Source: Hymenobacter daecheongensis DSM 21074 (lineage in GTDB: Bacteria > Bacteroidota > Bacteroidia > Cytophagales > Hymenobacteraceae). From it: a stretch of 64,000 bases of DNA. Shown one piece after another: positions 34,493-43,094 of the stretch (positions are counted from its first letter, which is position 1; each line of letters opens with the position of its first letter). Where the stretch lies: the NCBI RefSeq assembly GCF_900141805.1, contig NZ_FQYN01000008.1, positions 124,001 through 188,000 of the forward strand, given 5' to 3'. The notes under the pieces are model-generated. The model worked only from the letters and a program-made list of their open reading frames with translations. It was not told the origin of the DNA and did not search any database. A program made the translations under genes and the position numbers.

Positions 34493-34936
34493 ATGCTCAC
34501 GCCCGACCTGTTGTTTTCGTTGGCCAATGCTGCAGCCTTGCTGGGCTGGCTACTGCTGGGGGTGGCGCCGCGCTGGCGCGGCACCCAGGCAGTAGTGCAT
34601 TCGGGGGCGCTGCCGCTGGGGCTGGCCGGGGCGTATGCGCTGCTGATCGGCGGGCACTACCTGGGGCCGCACGCCGGCACGGGCGGGTTTGGCTCCCTGG
34701 CCCAGGTAGCGGCGCTGTTTCAGGATCCGTGGGCGCTGCTGGCCGGCTGGGTGCACTACCTCTGCTTCGACCTGACCATTGGGGCCTGGCAGGCGCGCGA
34801 TGCCCGGCGGCGCGGCCTGCCGCACTGGCTGCTGCTGCCCTGCCTGCTGCTCACGTTTCTGCTGGGGCCGGTGGGGCTGCTGCTCTACCACGCGCTGCGG
34901 CGCTTCTACCCTGCCCCTACACCGGTAGCAGACTGA
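34493..34936 (+). CDS. ABA4-like (DUF4281) membrane protein
   Basis: 147 residues with four membrane segments and the ABA4-like signature HYLCFDLTIGAWQARDARR, ending LLGPVGLLLYHALR. In plants ABA4 is needed for neoxanthin synthesis. In bacteria the family is uncharacterised and may relate to carotenoid or terpenoid modification. It starts a rightward run of closely spaced genes extending to 40039. Confidence 0.82.
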   Translation: MLTPDLLFSLANAAALLGWLLLGVAPRWRGTQAVVHSGALPLGLAGAYALLIGGHYLGPHAGTGGFGSLAQVAALFQDPWALLAGWVHYLCFDLTIGAWQARDARRRGLPHWLLLPCLLLTFLLGPVGLLLYHALRRFYPAPTPVAD

Positions 34937-34975
34937 TTTCGTGCGTTTTCCTTTGGTCTTTTTTAGCTGATTCCG

Positions 34976-35854
34976 ATGAAAGCTCTTGCCCTGCCTTCTT
35001 TTTTTGCCCCACCGGCTAATTCTGCCCCCACGCCCGCCCGGCCCGGTTCCGGGGTGCGCCACTTCCTGCGGGTGCTGCACGGCGTGAACCCGCTGCTCTC
35101 GGGGGCCGGGTGGCTGAACGTGCCGCTCATTGCCCTGGCCCTGCTCCTGCTGCCCTTCGACGAGCGCACGGTAACGGGTCTGAACGTGTGGTTTAAGCCC
35201 CTCAAATTTGCTCTTTCCGGCCTCCTTTACCTCTGGACGCTGGCCTGGCTGCTGGCCGACCTGCCTGCCCCCGCCCAGCGGGCCGTGCGCCGCCTCAGCG
35301 CGGGCGTGGCCCTGAGCCTGACGATCGAAATCCTGATTATCTACCTGCAGGCGGCCCGGGGCACCACCTCGCACTACAACGTGGGCTCGGCGCTGGATGG
35401 GGCATTGTTCGGGCTGATGGGCTTTTTCATCATGGTCAATACCACCTTGGTGGTCTGGGCCCTGATACTCACGCTGCGCCACCGGCCCTTCGGCCCGGCG
35501 GCCTATGTGTGGGGCATGCGCCTGGGGCTGCTGCTGTTTCTGGTGGGCAGCGCCTTGGGCGGGGCCATGATTCAGCATCTGGGCCACACCGTCGGCGCGG
35601 CCGACGGCGGGCCGGGGCTGCCGGTGCTGGGCTGGAGCACCCGCGCCGGCGACCTGCGGGCGGCCCACTTCCTGGGCCTGCACGCCCTGCAGGCCCTGCC
35701 GCTGGTGGGCTGGCTGCTCAGCCGCTCCGCGCCAAAGCTGAAGGTGCGTGGGCAGGTAGCGGGGCTGCTGGCCTTCACGCTGCTGTATTGCGGGGCCGTG
35801 GCCTGGCTGTATTGGCACGCTATGCAGGGGCTGCCTTTCTGGAAACTCCAGTAA
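34976..35854 (+). CDS. Multi-pass membrane protein of unknown function
   Basis: 292 residues with about seven hydrophobic segments (e.g. VPLIALALLLLPF, ALSGLLYLWTLAWLLAD, LSLTIEILIIYLQ, GFFIMVNTTLVVWALIL, LGLLLFLVGSALGG). It contains conserved-looking polar sites within or near the membrane (FKPLKF, HFLGLHALQALPL). No family name recognised. It lies 39 bases after the ABA4-like gene, probably in the same operon. Confidence 0.75.
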   Translation: MKALALPSFFAPPANSAPTPARPGSGVRHFLRVLHGVNPLLSGAGWLNVPLIALALLLLPFDERTVTGLNVWFKPLKFALSGLLYLWTLAWLLADLPAPAQRAVRRLSAGVALSLTIEILIIYLQAARGTTSHYNVGSALDGALFGLMGFFIMVNTTLVVWALILTLRHRPFGPAAYVWGMRLGLLLFLVGSALGGAMIQHLGHTVGAADGGPGLPVLGWSTRAGDLRAAHFLGLHALQALPLVGWLLSRSAPKLKVRGQVAGLLAFTLLYCGAVAWLYWHAMQGLPFWKLQ

Positions 35855-35954
35855 CTATACTACCGCCGTCGCTCGGCGGGGCCGGTTGACGGCGCGGCGA
35901 CTTTCTACTTCGCCCCGCTACCTTTCCTTCAAATCTTTCTCTTTCCCGTACGCC

Positions 35955-36914
35955 ATGCTCCGCTCCGCTCTTTCCCGCCTGCCGTTTGCTTTGCTGCTGT
36001 TGTCCCTGCTGCTGGTTTTCACTTTGGGCCAGGCCCGGCACCTTCCCAAGCATACCCTCACCAACGGCCCCACCACCCTGCTCACCTCCGATTCGGTGCG
36101 GCTGTATGTGCGGGTGGCCGGGCAGGGCACGCCCTGCGTGTTCGTTCACGGCGGACCGGGCGCGGGCAGCTACGCCTTCGAGCAGCTGGGTGGCCGGCCG
36201 CTCGAGCAGCAGCTGCACATGATTTACTTCGACCAGCGCGGCAGCGGCCGCTCAGCCAGCCCGGCGGGCAATGCATACTCGATGCCGCGCATGGTGCAGG
36301 ATCTGGAGGAGCTGCGCCGGCAGCTGGGCCTGGAGCGCTGGGTGGTGATGGCCCACTCCTTCGGCGGAGCCATTGCCACGGCCTACGCGGCGCAGTATCC
36401 GCAGCGGGTGCAGGCCCTGATCTTGGTGAATGGGGTGCTGAACCCGCCGGCTTCGCTGGAAGCCATGCTCAGCTACGGCACCGCGCTGTTACCGGCCGAG
36501 GCCCGGCCCGACGCAGCCCTGTCCCCCATGCAGCGCTTCGGCCTGGTGATGGGCGCACTCCAGCAGCGCCAGCTGGGCTCCCGGCTGCAGTTTTCTTCCG
36601 ATTCGCTGGCGGCCCGCACCGGCCGCGCCAGCCGGGGCAGCGGCCCCAACCACGACTTCGCCGCCCAGGTATTCGGCGGCCGGCTGCCCGACTACGGCCA
36701 CGACTACGTGCCCGCCTCCGCCACCCTCACGATGCCCGTGCTCACCATCGTGGGGCAGGACGACCGCACTACCGGGGCCGAGGCGCACACGTTCCGGTTT
36801 CCGCGCCAGCAGGTGGTGGTAGTGCCGGGCAAGCATTACTCCTTCGTGGAGCAGCCGGCCACTTTCCGCCGGGCCGTGGTCAGCTTTGTGCAGAAGCTGC
36901 CCCGCAACTCCTAG
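35955..36914 (+). CDS. Alpha/beta hydrolase, proline iminopeptidase-like, membrane-anchored or exported
   Basis: 319 residues with an N-terminal hydrophobic segment (LPFALLLLSLLLVFTLGQA). Then come the prolyl-iminopeptidase oxyanion motif FVHGGPGAG and YFDQRGSGRS. The nucleophile elbow is MAHSFGGAIATAY, the acid is in IVGQDDRTT and the histidine is in PGKHYSFVE. S33-family peptidases and related esterases share this layout; substrate unknown. The ATG at 35955 gives the signal anchor directly; the longer frame starts in the intergenic region. Confidence 0.85.
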   Translation: MLRSALSRLPFALLLLSLLLVFTLGQARHLPKHTLTNGPTTLLTSDSVRLYVRVAGQGTPCVFVHGGPGAGSYAFEQLGGRPLEQQLHMIYFDQRGSGRSASPAGNAYSMPRMVQDLEELRRQLGLERWVVMAHSFGGAIATAYAAQYPQRVQALILVNGVLNPPASLEAMLSYGTALLPAEARPDAALSPMQRFGLVMGALQQRQLGSRLQFSSDSLAARTGRASRGSGPNHDFAAQVFGGRLPDYGHDYVPASATLTMPVLTIVGQDDRTTGAEAHTFRFPRQQVVVVPGKHYSFVEQPATFRRAVVSFVQKLPRNS

Positions 36915-36957
36915 CCGAAAGCTGCTGCTGATGTGAGCTTGGCCTGAGCCTGACCCC

Positions 36958-36990
36958 GCGCCGTCGCCCGGCTCTGCTGAGCGACGGCGC
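36958..36990. terminator. Hairpin after the hydrolase gene
   Basis: 10-bp stem GCGCCGTCGC / GCGACGGCGC; a T-rich run follows only at about 37020. Probable weak terminator. The rest of the gap 36915-37139 contains a second GC hairpin near 37080. Confidence 0.5.
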
Positions 36991-37139
36991 GTGCCGCCAT
37001 CGACGAAGTCACGGATTCGATTTATTTTTTTTTGATTGCGTGACTCTTGCGCGGCAGGATGGCAAGCCACTCCCCGCCGTTGCCCGGCACCGCCGGGCGA
37101 CGGCGCCAGAGATTCCGTAGTCTTTCCTTCCTTACCATT

Positions 37140-37667
37140 ATGAATCAACCCCTTATCGTGGCCGTGGGCGTGCCCGCGGACAGCCGGCTCAGCCAGTATT
37201 TTCCTGAAGAGCGGTATGCCGATGCTTACGCCGTGCCCCTGGCGGCCCACCACCCGGCGCAGGCCCCGGCCGTGGCCCGGCTGCTACTGGGGCAGGGGCC
37301 AAACTGGGTGCGCCGCCTGCTGCGCCTGCGCGACTGGCTGGTGCGCCCCCTGGGCCTGGCCACCTTTCCGACCCAGGCGGCCCCCGCGCCCGAGCCGCCG
37401 CTGGTGGCCGGCGGGCAGCTGGGGCCGTTCCGGGTGTTCAGCGTGGAGCCCCAAGAAGTAGTACTGGGCCAGGACGACCACCACCTCGACTTTCGGGTGT
37501 CGGTGTGGGTGCCGGCCGGGGCAGAGCCGCGCCGGGCGGTGCTGAGCACGGCGGTGCGGTTTCACAACCGCCTGGGGCGCGTATATTTCGCCCTGATCCG
37601 GCCGTTTCATCACCTGGTGGTGAAGGCCCTGCTGCGGCACGCGCTACGGGCCGCGCCTGCCGCCTGA
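37140..37667 (+). CDS. DUF2867 family protein
   Basis: 175 residues. The C-terminal half is typical of DUF2867: HHLDFRVSVWV, then LSTAVRFHNRLGRVYFALIR and PFHHLVVKALLRH. It is a START-like/cyclase-like fold of unknown function often found fused or next to SDR-like proteins. It is 36 bases upstream of the LytS kinase gene and probably cotranscribed with it. Confidence 0.8.
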   Translation: MNQPLIVAVGVPADSRLSQYFPEERYADAYAVPLAAHHPAQAPAVARLLLGQGPNWVRRLLRLRDWLVRPLGLATFPTQAAPAPEPPLVAGGQLGPFRVFSVEPQEVVLGQDDHHLDFRVSVWVPAGAEPRRAVLSTAVRFHNRLGRVYFALIRPFHHLVVKALLRHALRAAPAA

Positions 37668-37703
37668 GCTGATTTCGACTCCTTTGCCTGCCGCGCCCTG
37701 CCC

Positions 37704-38732
37704 ATGAACGACCGTCGCCTGCGCCTGCTGGGCATTCCCGCGCTGGCTATTCTTATTTCGCTGCTCACCCTGGACGACCTACCCCTGCGGTTTTCCTGGG
37801 GCCTGGTGGTGCTGCACCTGAGCATTTCGCTGCTGTTTACCGCCACGCTGTGGGTGGGCACGCTCAGCATCTGGGGCTGGCTGCTGCGGCGCTACCCGGC
37901 CGTGGGACAAACCCAGCGGCGGCTCTGGCTGCTGGCCGGAGCCAGCCTGCTCTACACGGCGGTGGCTACCACAGCCCTGATGGCGCTGCTGCACCAGCTG
38001 CTGCCGCCCTACTTTTCGCTCGCACCCCGGCCCCTGCTCACCCAGATCCTGTTCAACCTGATTCCGGGGGCCGGGGTGCTGCTGCTCTACGAAAGCCTGC
38101 ACTTTTTCGGGCAGTGGGAGCTGAACGTGCGCCGCGCCGAGCAGCTCAGCCGGGCCGGCGTGCAGAGCCAGCTCGAAGCCCTGCAAAACCAGCTCGACCC
38201 GCACTTCCTGTTCAACTCGCTCAACACCCTGTCCGCCCTCATCGACGACGACAACGCACCCGCCCAGAACTTCGTGGAGCAGCTGGCCGACGTGTACCGC
38301 TACGTGCTGCTGGCCCGCGACAAAGCCACGGTGCCGCTACGCGAAGAGCTGGCCTTCGTGGATACGTACGTGGCGCTGCAGCAAACCCGCTTCCGCACCA
38401 ACCTGCGGGTGTCGCGGCAGATTCCGCCCGTCCTGCTCGACCACCGCGTGGCTCCGCTGAGCGTGCAGCTGCTGGTCGAAAACGCGCTGAAGCACAACGT
38501 GGTGAGCCGGGAGCATCCGCTCGAAATCAGCATCGCGGCCGATGCCGGCACCGGCTACCTGCGGGTGCAGAACGCGCGGCGGCCGCGCGCCGCCGGCCTG
38601 GGCCCCGGCACCGGCCTGGGTCTGCAAAATACCGTGCACCGCTATGAGCTGCTCCAGGCCCCGCACCCAGTCCGCATCGAGCCCACGCCGGCTACCTTCA
38701 CCGTGCGGCTTCCCTTGCTGCCGCCGCACTGA
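37704..38732 (+). CDS. LytS-type sensor histidine kinase
   Basis: 342 residues. Four N-terminal membrane helices (~residues 10-125), a short linker coiled coil, then the His_kinase domain. It has the phospho-acceptor H167 (QLDPHFLFNSLNTLS), the N-box VQLLVENALKHNV and the G-box GPGTGLGLQNTVHRYE. It forms a unit with a DoxX-like gene (33-base gap) and a LytTR regulator (20-base gap), its obvious partner. Confidence 0.92.
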   Translation: MNDRRLRLLGIPALAILISLLTLDDLPLRFSWGLVVLHLSISLLFTATLWVGTLSIWGWLLRRYPAVGQTQRRLWLLAGASLLYTAVATTALMALLHQLLPPYFSLAPRPLLTQILFNLIPGAGVLLLYESLHFFGQWELNVRRAEQLSRAGVQSQLEALQNQLDPHFLFNSLNTLSALIDDDNAPAQNFVEQLADVYRYVLLARDKATVPLREELAFVDTYVALQQTRFRTNLRVSRQIPPVLLDHRVAPLSVQLLVENALKHNVVSREHPLEISIAADAGTGYLRVQNARRPRAAGLGPGTGLGLQNTVHRYELLQAPHPVRIEPTPATFTVRLPLLPPH

Positions 38733-38765
38733 TTTTCTTTTCAGCTGCTTATTTTTCCGTAGCCT

Positions 38766-39263
38766 ATGAAGCCTTTGCTGGTATTGCTGACTGTATTTGT
38801 GGTGCTGGCGCTGGGCTCGTATCTGGTGGCGGATGGCCCCAACTATGTGCTGGCCGGGACCGGCGCTATGGCGGCCATGCTGCTATTTACGGGGGCCGGG
38901 CACTTTGCCTTCCGCCAGGGTATGGCCCGAATGGTGCCGTCCTTTCTGCCGGCCCCGGAAGCCTGGGTGCTGGCTACGGGCGGGCTGGAAATAGCGGCAG
39001 CCATCGGACTACTGGTTCCGGCATTGCGTGCCCCTACGGCCTGGCTGCTCATTGCTTTTTTCGTCCTGATCTTGCCCGCCAACATCCAGGCCGCCCGTCA
39101 TCATCTCAACTACCAGACCGGCCAGCCCGACGGCCCCGGCCCGCCTTACCTCTGGTTCCGGATTCCGCTGCAGCTTTTCTTCATTGCCTGGACGTGGTAT
39201 TTCGCCCTGGGCCTGCCGCTGGTGCAGGCGCTGCTACGGCCCTTTCTTGCCCCGCCCCACTAA
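38766..39263 (+). CDS. DoxX-like membrane protein
   Basis: 165 residues, four membrane segments. The sequence layout (GAGHFAFRQGMARMVPSFLP; LEIAAAIGLLVPALR; FVLILPANIQAARHH) is that of DoxX/DUF-type quinol-oxidase-like small membrane proteins. It is placed between the kinase and response-regulator genes of one two-component system, so it may be part of its sensing module. That role is inference. Confidence 0.8.
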   Translation: MKPLLVLLTVFVVLALGSYLVADGPNYVLAGTGAMAAMLLFTGAGHFAFRQGMARMVPSFLPAPEAWVLATGGLEIAAAIGLLVPALRAPTAWLLIAFFVLILPANIQAARHHLNYQTGQPDGPGPPYLWFRIPLQLFFIAWTWYFALGLPLVQALLRPFLAPPH

Positions 39264-39283
39264 CTGATTCTGCTCCGTCTGCC

Positions 39284-40039
39284 ATGACCGTTTTGCTGCT
39301 CGAAGACGAGTACCCCGCTGCCGAGCGGCTCCAGCGCCTGCTGCTTCAGGCCGCCCCCGACGCCCGCGTGCTGGCCGTGCTCGACAGCGTGGCCGACGCC
39401 GTGGCCTGGCTCACCCAAAACCCCGCCCCCGACCTGATCCTGTCCGATATCCAGCTCGCCGACGGCCTCAGCCTCGACGTGTTCGATCAGGTGCTCGTGC
39501 GCAGCCCGGTCATCTTCGCCACGGCGTATGATGCGTATGCGCTGCGGGCGTTCAAGGCCAACAGCATCGATTACCTGCTCAAGCCCATCAAGCTGGCCGA
39601 GCTGCAGGCGGCGCTGGCCAAGCTGCGCGAGTGGCAGCCGCACGCCCCGGCCCGCCAGCTCGAAACCCTGCGCGACAGTCTGCCGCGCCCGGCCCACGCC
39701 TACAAAACCCGCTTCCTGGTGCGCAGCGGCGAGCAGCTCTTGCCCCTGCCCGCCGCCGCCGTGGCCTGGTTCCAGAGCCGCCACGAAACCACCACCCTGG
39801 TCGCCGCCGACGGCCGCCGCTACGTGGTGGACTACACCCTGGAGCAGCTCGAAAAGCTCCTGGACCCCCAGCACTTCTTCCGCCTCAACCGCCAGCTCCT
39901 CACCCACCTGCAGGCCGTGCAGCGCCTGCACCCGCACTTCAATGGCAAGCTCAAGCTCGACCTGCAGCCCGCCCCGAGTGAGGAGGTGCTGGTGAGCCGG
40001 GAAAAGGCCGGCGCGTTTAAAAGCTGGCTGGAAGGGTAA
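39284..40039 (+). CDS. LytTR-family response regulator
   Basis: 251 residues. Receiver domain at ~1-120 with acidic pocket E7-D8 and phospho-acceptor D55 (LILSDIQLADG). The LytTR DNA-binding domain at ~140-250 includes VDYTLEQLEKLLDPQHFFRL and VSREKAGAFKSWLEG. Partner of the kinase at 37704. The same DNA-binding style occurs in the leftward regulator at 40221, from which it is separated only by a hairpin repeat. Confidence 0.93.
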   Translation: MTVLLLEDEYPAAERLQRLLLQAAPDARVLAVLDSVADAVAWLTQNPAPDLILSDIQLADGLSLDVFDQVLVRSPVIFATAYDAYALRAFKANSIDYLLKPIKLAELQAALAKLREWQPHAPARQLETLRDSLPRPAHAYKTRFLVRSGEQLLPLPAAAVAWFQSRHETTTLVAADGRRYVVDYTLEQLEKLLDPQHFFRLNRQLLTHLQAVQRLHPHFNGKLKLDLQPAPSEEVLVSREKAGAFKSWLEG

Positions 40040-40046
40040 TGTCAGC

Positions 40047-40210
40047 TGTCATTGCGAGGAGGGACGACGAAGCAATCCGTCCCCTGAAATGTAGAAAGCT
40101 CTTTTTCACTAAGAAGCCCTGACGTAGCACGTACATCAGGGCTTTTCTATTTATGAAGCTTAGCTCATTGTTCAGGACGGATTGCTTCGTCGTGCCGCCT
40201 CGCAATGACA
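40047..40210. repeat. TGTCATTGCGAGGA-type hairpin element, copy 2
   Basis: Ends TGTCATTGCGAGGAGG and CCTCGCAATGACA pair, as do GAAGCAATCCGTCC and GGACGGATTGCTTC. An inner AAGCCCTGA...TCAGGGCTT hairpin may terminate the two convergent regulator genes. Arms match copy 1 at 21155-21320 closely; centres differ. Confidence 0.9.
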
Positions 40211-40220
40211 GTTTGGCCTC

Positions 40221-41000
40221 TCACCGCTCCAGCCACGCCCGAAACGCCGATACCCGCTCGCGGCTGACGAGCACGTCGCCGTCGGGGGCGGCGGGGACGA
40301 GCACGGTTTTCAGGCGGGAGTTGGTGTAGTGGATGATGTCGTGGATGGCGTCCTGGTGGGCGAAGTAGGCGCGGTTGAGGCGGAAGAATTGGCGCGGGTC
40401 GAGCAGCTTTTCGAGCTGCTCCAGGGTCTGATCGATGACGAAGCGGCGGTTTTCGCGGGTCTGCACGAAGGTGGCTTTTTCCAGGCTGAAGAAGTAGCTG
40501 ATGTTTTCCACCGGAATCACCTTCAGATGCTCGCCTACCTTCACCACAAACTGCTTTTTGTACTGACTTTGCTGGGGCTGCAGCTGCTGCAATACCTGCG
40601 CCAGCAGGGCCGGATCGAGGGCCGGGGCGGGCGTGGCGCGGCCGCGCAGGTGGTGCAGCTTGGCCAGGGCCGCCTGCAGTTCTTCCTCGTCGATGGGCTT
40701 GAGCAGGTAGTCGATGCTGTTGACTTTGAAGGCCCGCAGCGCATACGCATCATACGCCGTGGTGAAGATGACGGGGCAACGCACGTCCAGCCGCTCGAAC
40801 AGCTCGAAGCTCAGGCCGTCGGAGAGGTGAATGTCCAGGAACAGCACGTCGGGCGGCACGGGGGCGGTCTGGAGCAGCACCACGGCGGCTTCTACCGAGT
40901 CGGCGGTGCCGCGCACGTCCACGGGCGGGCTTTGGCGGCGCAGCAAATCGGTGAGGCGGCGGGCGGCCAGCGGCTCATCCTCGATGACGAAGGCAATCAT
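40221..41000 (-). CDS. LytTR-family response regulator, no adjacent kinase
   Basis: 259 residues. Receiver with E7-D8 and D56 (VLFLDIHLSDG), the switch residues in FTTAYDAYALRAFKVNSIDY, and a LytTR domain with FVIDQTLEQLEKLLDPRQFF and VSRERVSAFRAWLER. No histidine kinase precedes it; the nearest leftward LytS kinase is at 55865-56929. Its 5' end and upstream region exist a second time at 53001-53380, next to that kinase's side of the island. The pair may have been split. Confidence 0.93.
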   Translation of the reverse strand: MIAFVIEDEPLAARRLTDLLRRQSPPVDVRGTADSVEAAVVLLQTAPVPPDVLFLDIHLSDGLSFELFERLDVRCPVIFTTAYDAYALRAFKVNSIDYLLKPIDEEELQAALAKLHHLRGRATPAPALDPALLAQVLQQLQPQQSQYKKQFVVKVGEHLKVIPVENISYFFSLEKATFVQTRENRRFVIDQTLEQLEKLLDPRQFFRLNRAYFAHQDAIHDIIHYTNSRLKTVLVPAAPDGDVLVSRERVSAFRAWLER

Positions 41001-41245
41001 ACTTTTCTACTGGGAACAGTGGGGCTCAGGGAACAAAGGTGGAAAATATGCCGGTAAGCTAATCACTGGTCTGAAGCTGGCGCTGCAACGGAATTCACGA
41101 AGCTCCTACCTGGTTGGGTTGCGGGTATCCTGATTTGGGGAGCCAATTTTTTGAACCCGAACTGCCCCACTGTGGGCACGCCGCCCCCTAATAACGCGCA
41201 ACTGCTTGCTGTTTACTCAAAGGAGAGGAAAGCTTCATGACAATG
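40861..41245. repeat. Left copy of a ~380-bp direct duplication bracketing the 41.2-53.0 kb island
   Basis: Contains the first ~45 codons of the 40221 regulator and ~245 bases upstream of it. It aligns, same orientation, with 53001-53380. The coding part is nearly identical (e.g. CACGGCGGCTTCTACCGAGT in both). The upstream part is more diverged but alignable (TTTTTTGAACCC, GTGGGCAC, AAAGGAG in order). Confidence 0.75.
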
Positions 41246-41266
41246 CGAATGCCGGCCTTTGGCCGC

Positions 41267-41530
41267 CTACAGCGCCTGTAGCACCTGCTTCACTGTGGCG
41301 CGCCGGCGGTAGTCGGGGTTGAAATAGACGAACCTGATCTTGCCATTCTGCCCGATGACGTAGGCGGCCGGCACGGGCAACACGCTCTGGTCGGAGCCGT
41401 TGGCCTGCTTCAGGTCCAGGCCGAAGCCCTTGTACTTATGCGCCGTGGCCTCGTCCACGCTGAAGGCGGTGTGGTAGGCCTTCATAATGGTGAAATTCTA
41501 ATCGTGGATGATGGGGAAGGCCGCCGGATT
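41267..41530 (-). pseudogene. C-terminal remnant of a peroxiredoxin-like (AhpC/TSA, redoxin) gene
   Basis: The frame directly after the msrA stop reads NPAAFPIIHD-stop-NFTIMKAYHTAF and continues to LPVPAAYVIGQNGKIRFVYF and DYRRRATVKQVLQAL. This is the C-terminal third of redoxin-type thiol peroxidases, where FPxLxD is normally followed by Glu. The catalytic N-terminal ~100 residues are absent and a TAG (41498-41500) interrupts the rest. A 72-codon piece from an internal ATG stays open, but it would lack the active-site Cys. Confidence 0.75.
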
Positions 41531-42217
41531 CTACAGCGCGTCGGCGGGCTTGAGCAGTTGGGGGAAAGCTTTGCGGAATTTCTCCACTTTGGGCTGCGAA
41601 ACGTGGGCAATGTAACCCTGGGTGGGGTGCAGGCGGTAGTAGCCCTGGTGGTAGGCCTCGGCGACCCAGAACTGCGTGAGCGGCACCACCTGCGTCACGA
41701 TGGGCGCGGGGTAGTGATGCGCCGCGTCGAGCCGCCGGATGGTGGCCGCAATGAGCTGCTTTTCCTGGGGTGTGCGGTAGAAGGCCACCGAGCGGTACTC
41801 GGTGCCGGTGTCGGGGCCCTGGCGGTTCAGTTCCGTGGGGTTGTGGACCCCCAGAAAAAACACGTCGAGCAGCTGCTGGTAGCTCACTTGGCGGGCGTTG
41901 TAATACACCTGCACCGCTTCGGCGTGGCCGGTTTCCTCGCTGGCCACGGCTTCGTAGGTGGGGTTGGGGGTGGTGCCGCCGGCGTAGCCCGGCACGGCAG
42001 CCACCACGCCGCGCACTTCCTCAAAGGTTTCTTCGTGGCTCCAGAAGCAGCCGCCCGCGAAGGTGGCCACGGCCAGGCCGGTCAGGTTGCGGGGCGCGGG
42101 GCCGGCGGTGGAGCGGGTGGGCGCGGCCGGCGCATCAGACGACATCGGAACAAAGGCCAGGGAGGCCAGGCCCCCGCCAACCAGCAGCAGGGACAGAAAG
42201 AAATTGCGGGTTTCCAT
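41531..42217 (-). CDS. msrA: Exported peptide methionine sulfoxide reductase A
   Basis: 228 residues from METRNFF. Residues 1-~25 form a signal peptide or anchor (FFLSLLLVGGGLASLAFV), then a linker. The MsrA domain follows with catalytic C57 (ATFAGGCFWSHEETFEEVRG), GYAGGTTPNPTYEAV, GHAEAVQVYY and TGTEYRSVAFYRT. It reduces Met-S-sulfoxide in the envelope. The usual GCFWG is GCFWS here. It follows the RclC-like gene by 39 bases and shares its ECF-type promoter at 42822. Confidence 0.93.
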   Translation of the reverse strand: METRNFFLSLLLVGGGLASLAFVPMSSDAPAAPTRSTAGPAPRNLTGLAVATFAGGCFWSHEETFEEVRGVVAAVPGYAGGTTPNPTYEAVASEETGHAEAVQVYYNARQVSYQQLLDVFFLGVHNPTELNRQGPDTGTEYRSVAFYRTPQEKQLIAATIRRLDAAHHYPAPIVTQVVPLTQFWVAEAYHQGYYRLHPTQGYIAHVSQPKVEKFRKAFPQLLKPADAL

Positions 42218-42256
42218 GAGGCAGCAGAAAAAAGCAGGCGAAGAAGGCAAGACTCG

Positions 42257-42787
42257 TTAGGCGGTTTTCCAGGCCCGGCGGGCCTCGGCGGCGGTGTAGA
42301 GGGCCGCGCCCAGCAAGGTCAGGTCTTTGATGAGGAAGCTGCCCGCGCCGCCCGGCACCCACAGCCCATCCACCTTCGCCAGGGCACCCGGCGTGGTGAA
42401 CAGAAACGATACCGTGACGGCAAATATCAGCACCGCGCCCAGGCTGCCGACAAACGACCAGCGCGCCGCCACCGGCCGCAGGGCCAGCAGCACGGCCACC
42501 CCGATTTCCACGGCCCCCACCCCGTTGGACACGGCCCGCACGCTCAGCACCTGGTAGAGCCAGGCAAACAGCGGGCTACGAGCAAACAAGGGCTGGATGG
42601 CCGCGGCCTCGGTGGGCGTGAACTTGAACACGCCAAACCACAGCAGCACCAGCACCAGGCTGTAGCGCAGCAGCAGCGTGCCGGCGCTTTCGAGTGCGGT
42701 GGGCTCCGGCGGAGCTACCGGCCCCCGGGGGCCGGTAAGAGAATCAATGGCGGCGGCGGGCCGGTCTACGAGCAGGGAAGAAGGCAT
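42257..42787 (-). CDS. DoxX/DUF417-type membrane protein, RclC (YkgB)-like
   Basis: 176 residues with a hydrophilic leader and four membrane segments. LLLRYSLVLVLLWFGVFKFTPTEAAAIQPL and the segment SVRAVSNGVGAVEIGVAVLL are close to DUF417. GALAKVDGLWVPGGAGSFLIKDLTLL is also characteristic. The E. coli member, RclC, belongs to the reactive-chlorine resistance operon; its mechanism is not established. First gene after promoter 42822-42849, followed by msrA. Confidence 0.82.
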   Translation of the reverse strand: MPSSLLVDRPAAAIDSLTGPRGPVAPPEPTALESAGTLLLRYSLVLVLLWFGVFKFTPTEAAAIQPLFARSPLFAWLYQVLSVRAVSNGVGAVEIGVAVLLALRPVAARWSFVGSLGAVLIFAVTVSFLFTTPGALAKVDGLWVPGGAGSFLIKDLTLLGAALYTAAEARRAWKTA

Positions 42788-42821
42788 GGCGAAGGGGTGT
42801 AATGGGGTTGAGTTGCCCCGA

Positions 42822-42849
42822 CAGACGCGGCCGGCACCGGGGCCTTACA
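42822..42849 (-). promoter_or_regulatory. ECF-type promoter A (TGTAAGG - 15 - CGTCTG) for rclC-like/msrA
   Basis: Read on the minus strand: TGTAAGG at 42849-42843, a 15-base spacer and CGTCTG at 42827-42822, 34 bases before the start codon. One of seven sites in this island with the same spacing. Confidence 0.8.
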
Positions 42850-43029
42850 GAGTTTTTCCGGATTATTTCCGCCCCCTGGAAACGGCTTGGTCCAACCGCT
42901 CCCGCCGCTTTAGTCCGGCACTACGGCTCCCCAGAACGCAACTACCCGGCAACAACGGTATCAACCGCTATTGCCGGGTAGGTATGCTTGGTGCTTTCGG
43001 CACCTACAAGCGCCATCCGCGGCGCAACC

Positions 43030-43093
43030 AGGCCACCCGCGCCGGCCGGAAGCGCCTTTCGGACTGCTTCTGACCAGCTGCGGGTGGCCTTTT
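43030..43093 (+). terminator. Hairpin between the Met-rich peptide gene and promoter A
   Basis: AGGCCACCCGC (43030-43040) pairs with GCGGGTGGCCT (43080-43090), with TTTT on the right. It lies just beyond the stop codon of the Met-rich gene. The remaining part of the 307-base gap 42788-43094 holds promoter A and a CCCGGCAA/TTGCCGGG hairpin near 42950-42980. Confidence 0.5.
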
Positions 43094-43094
43094 A

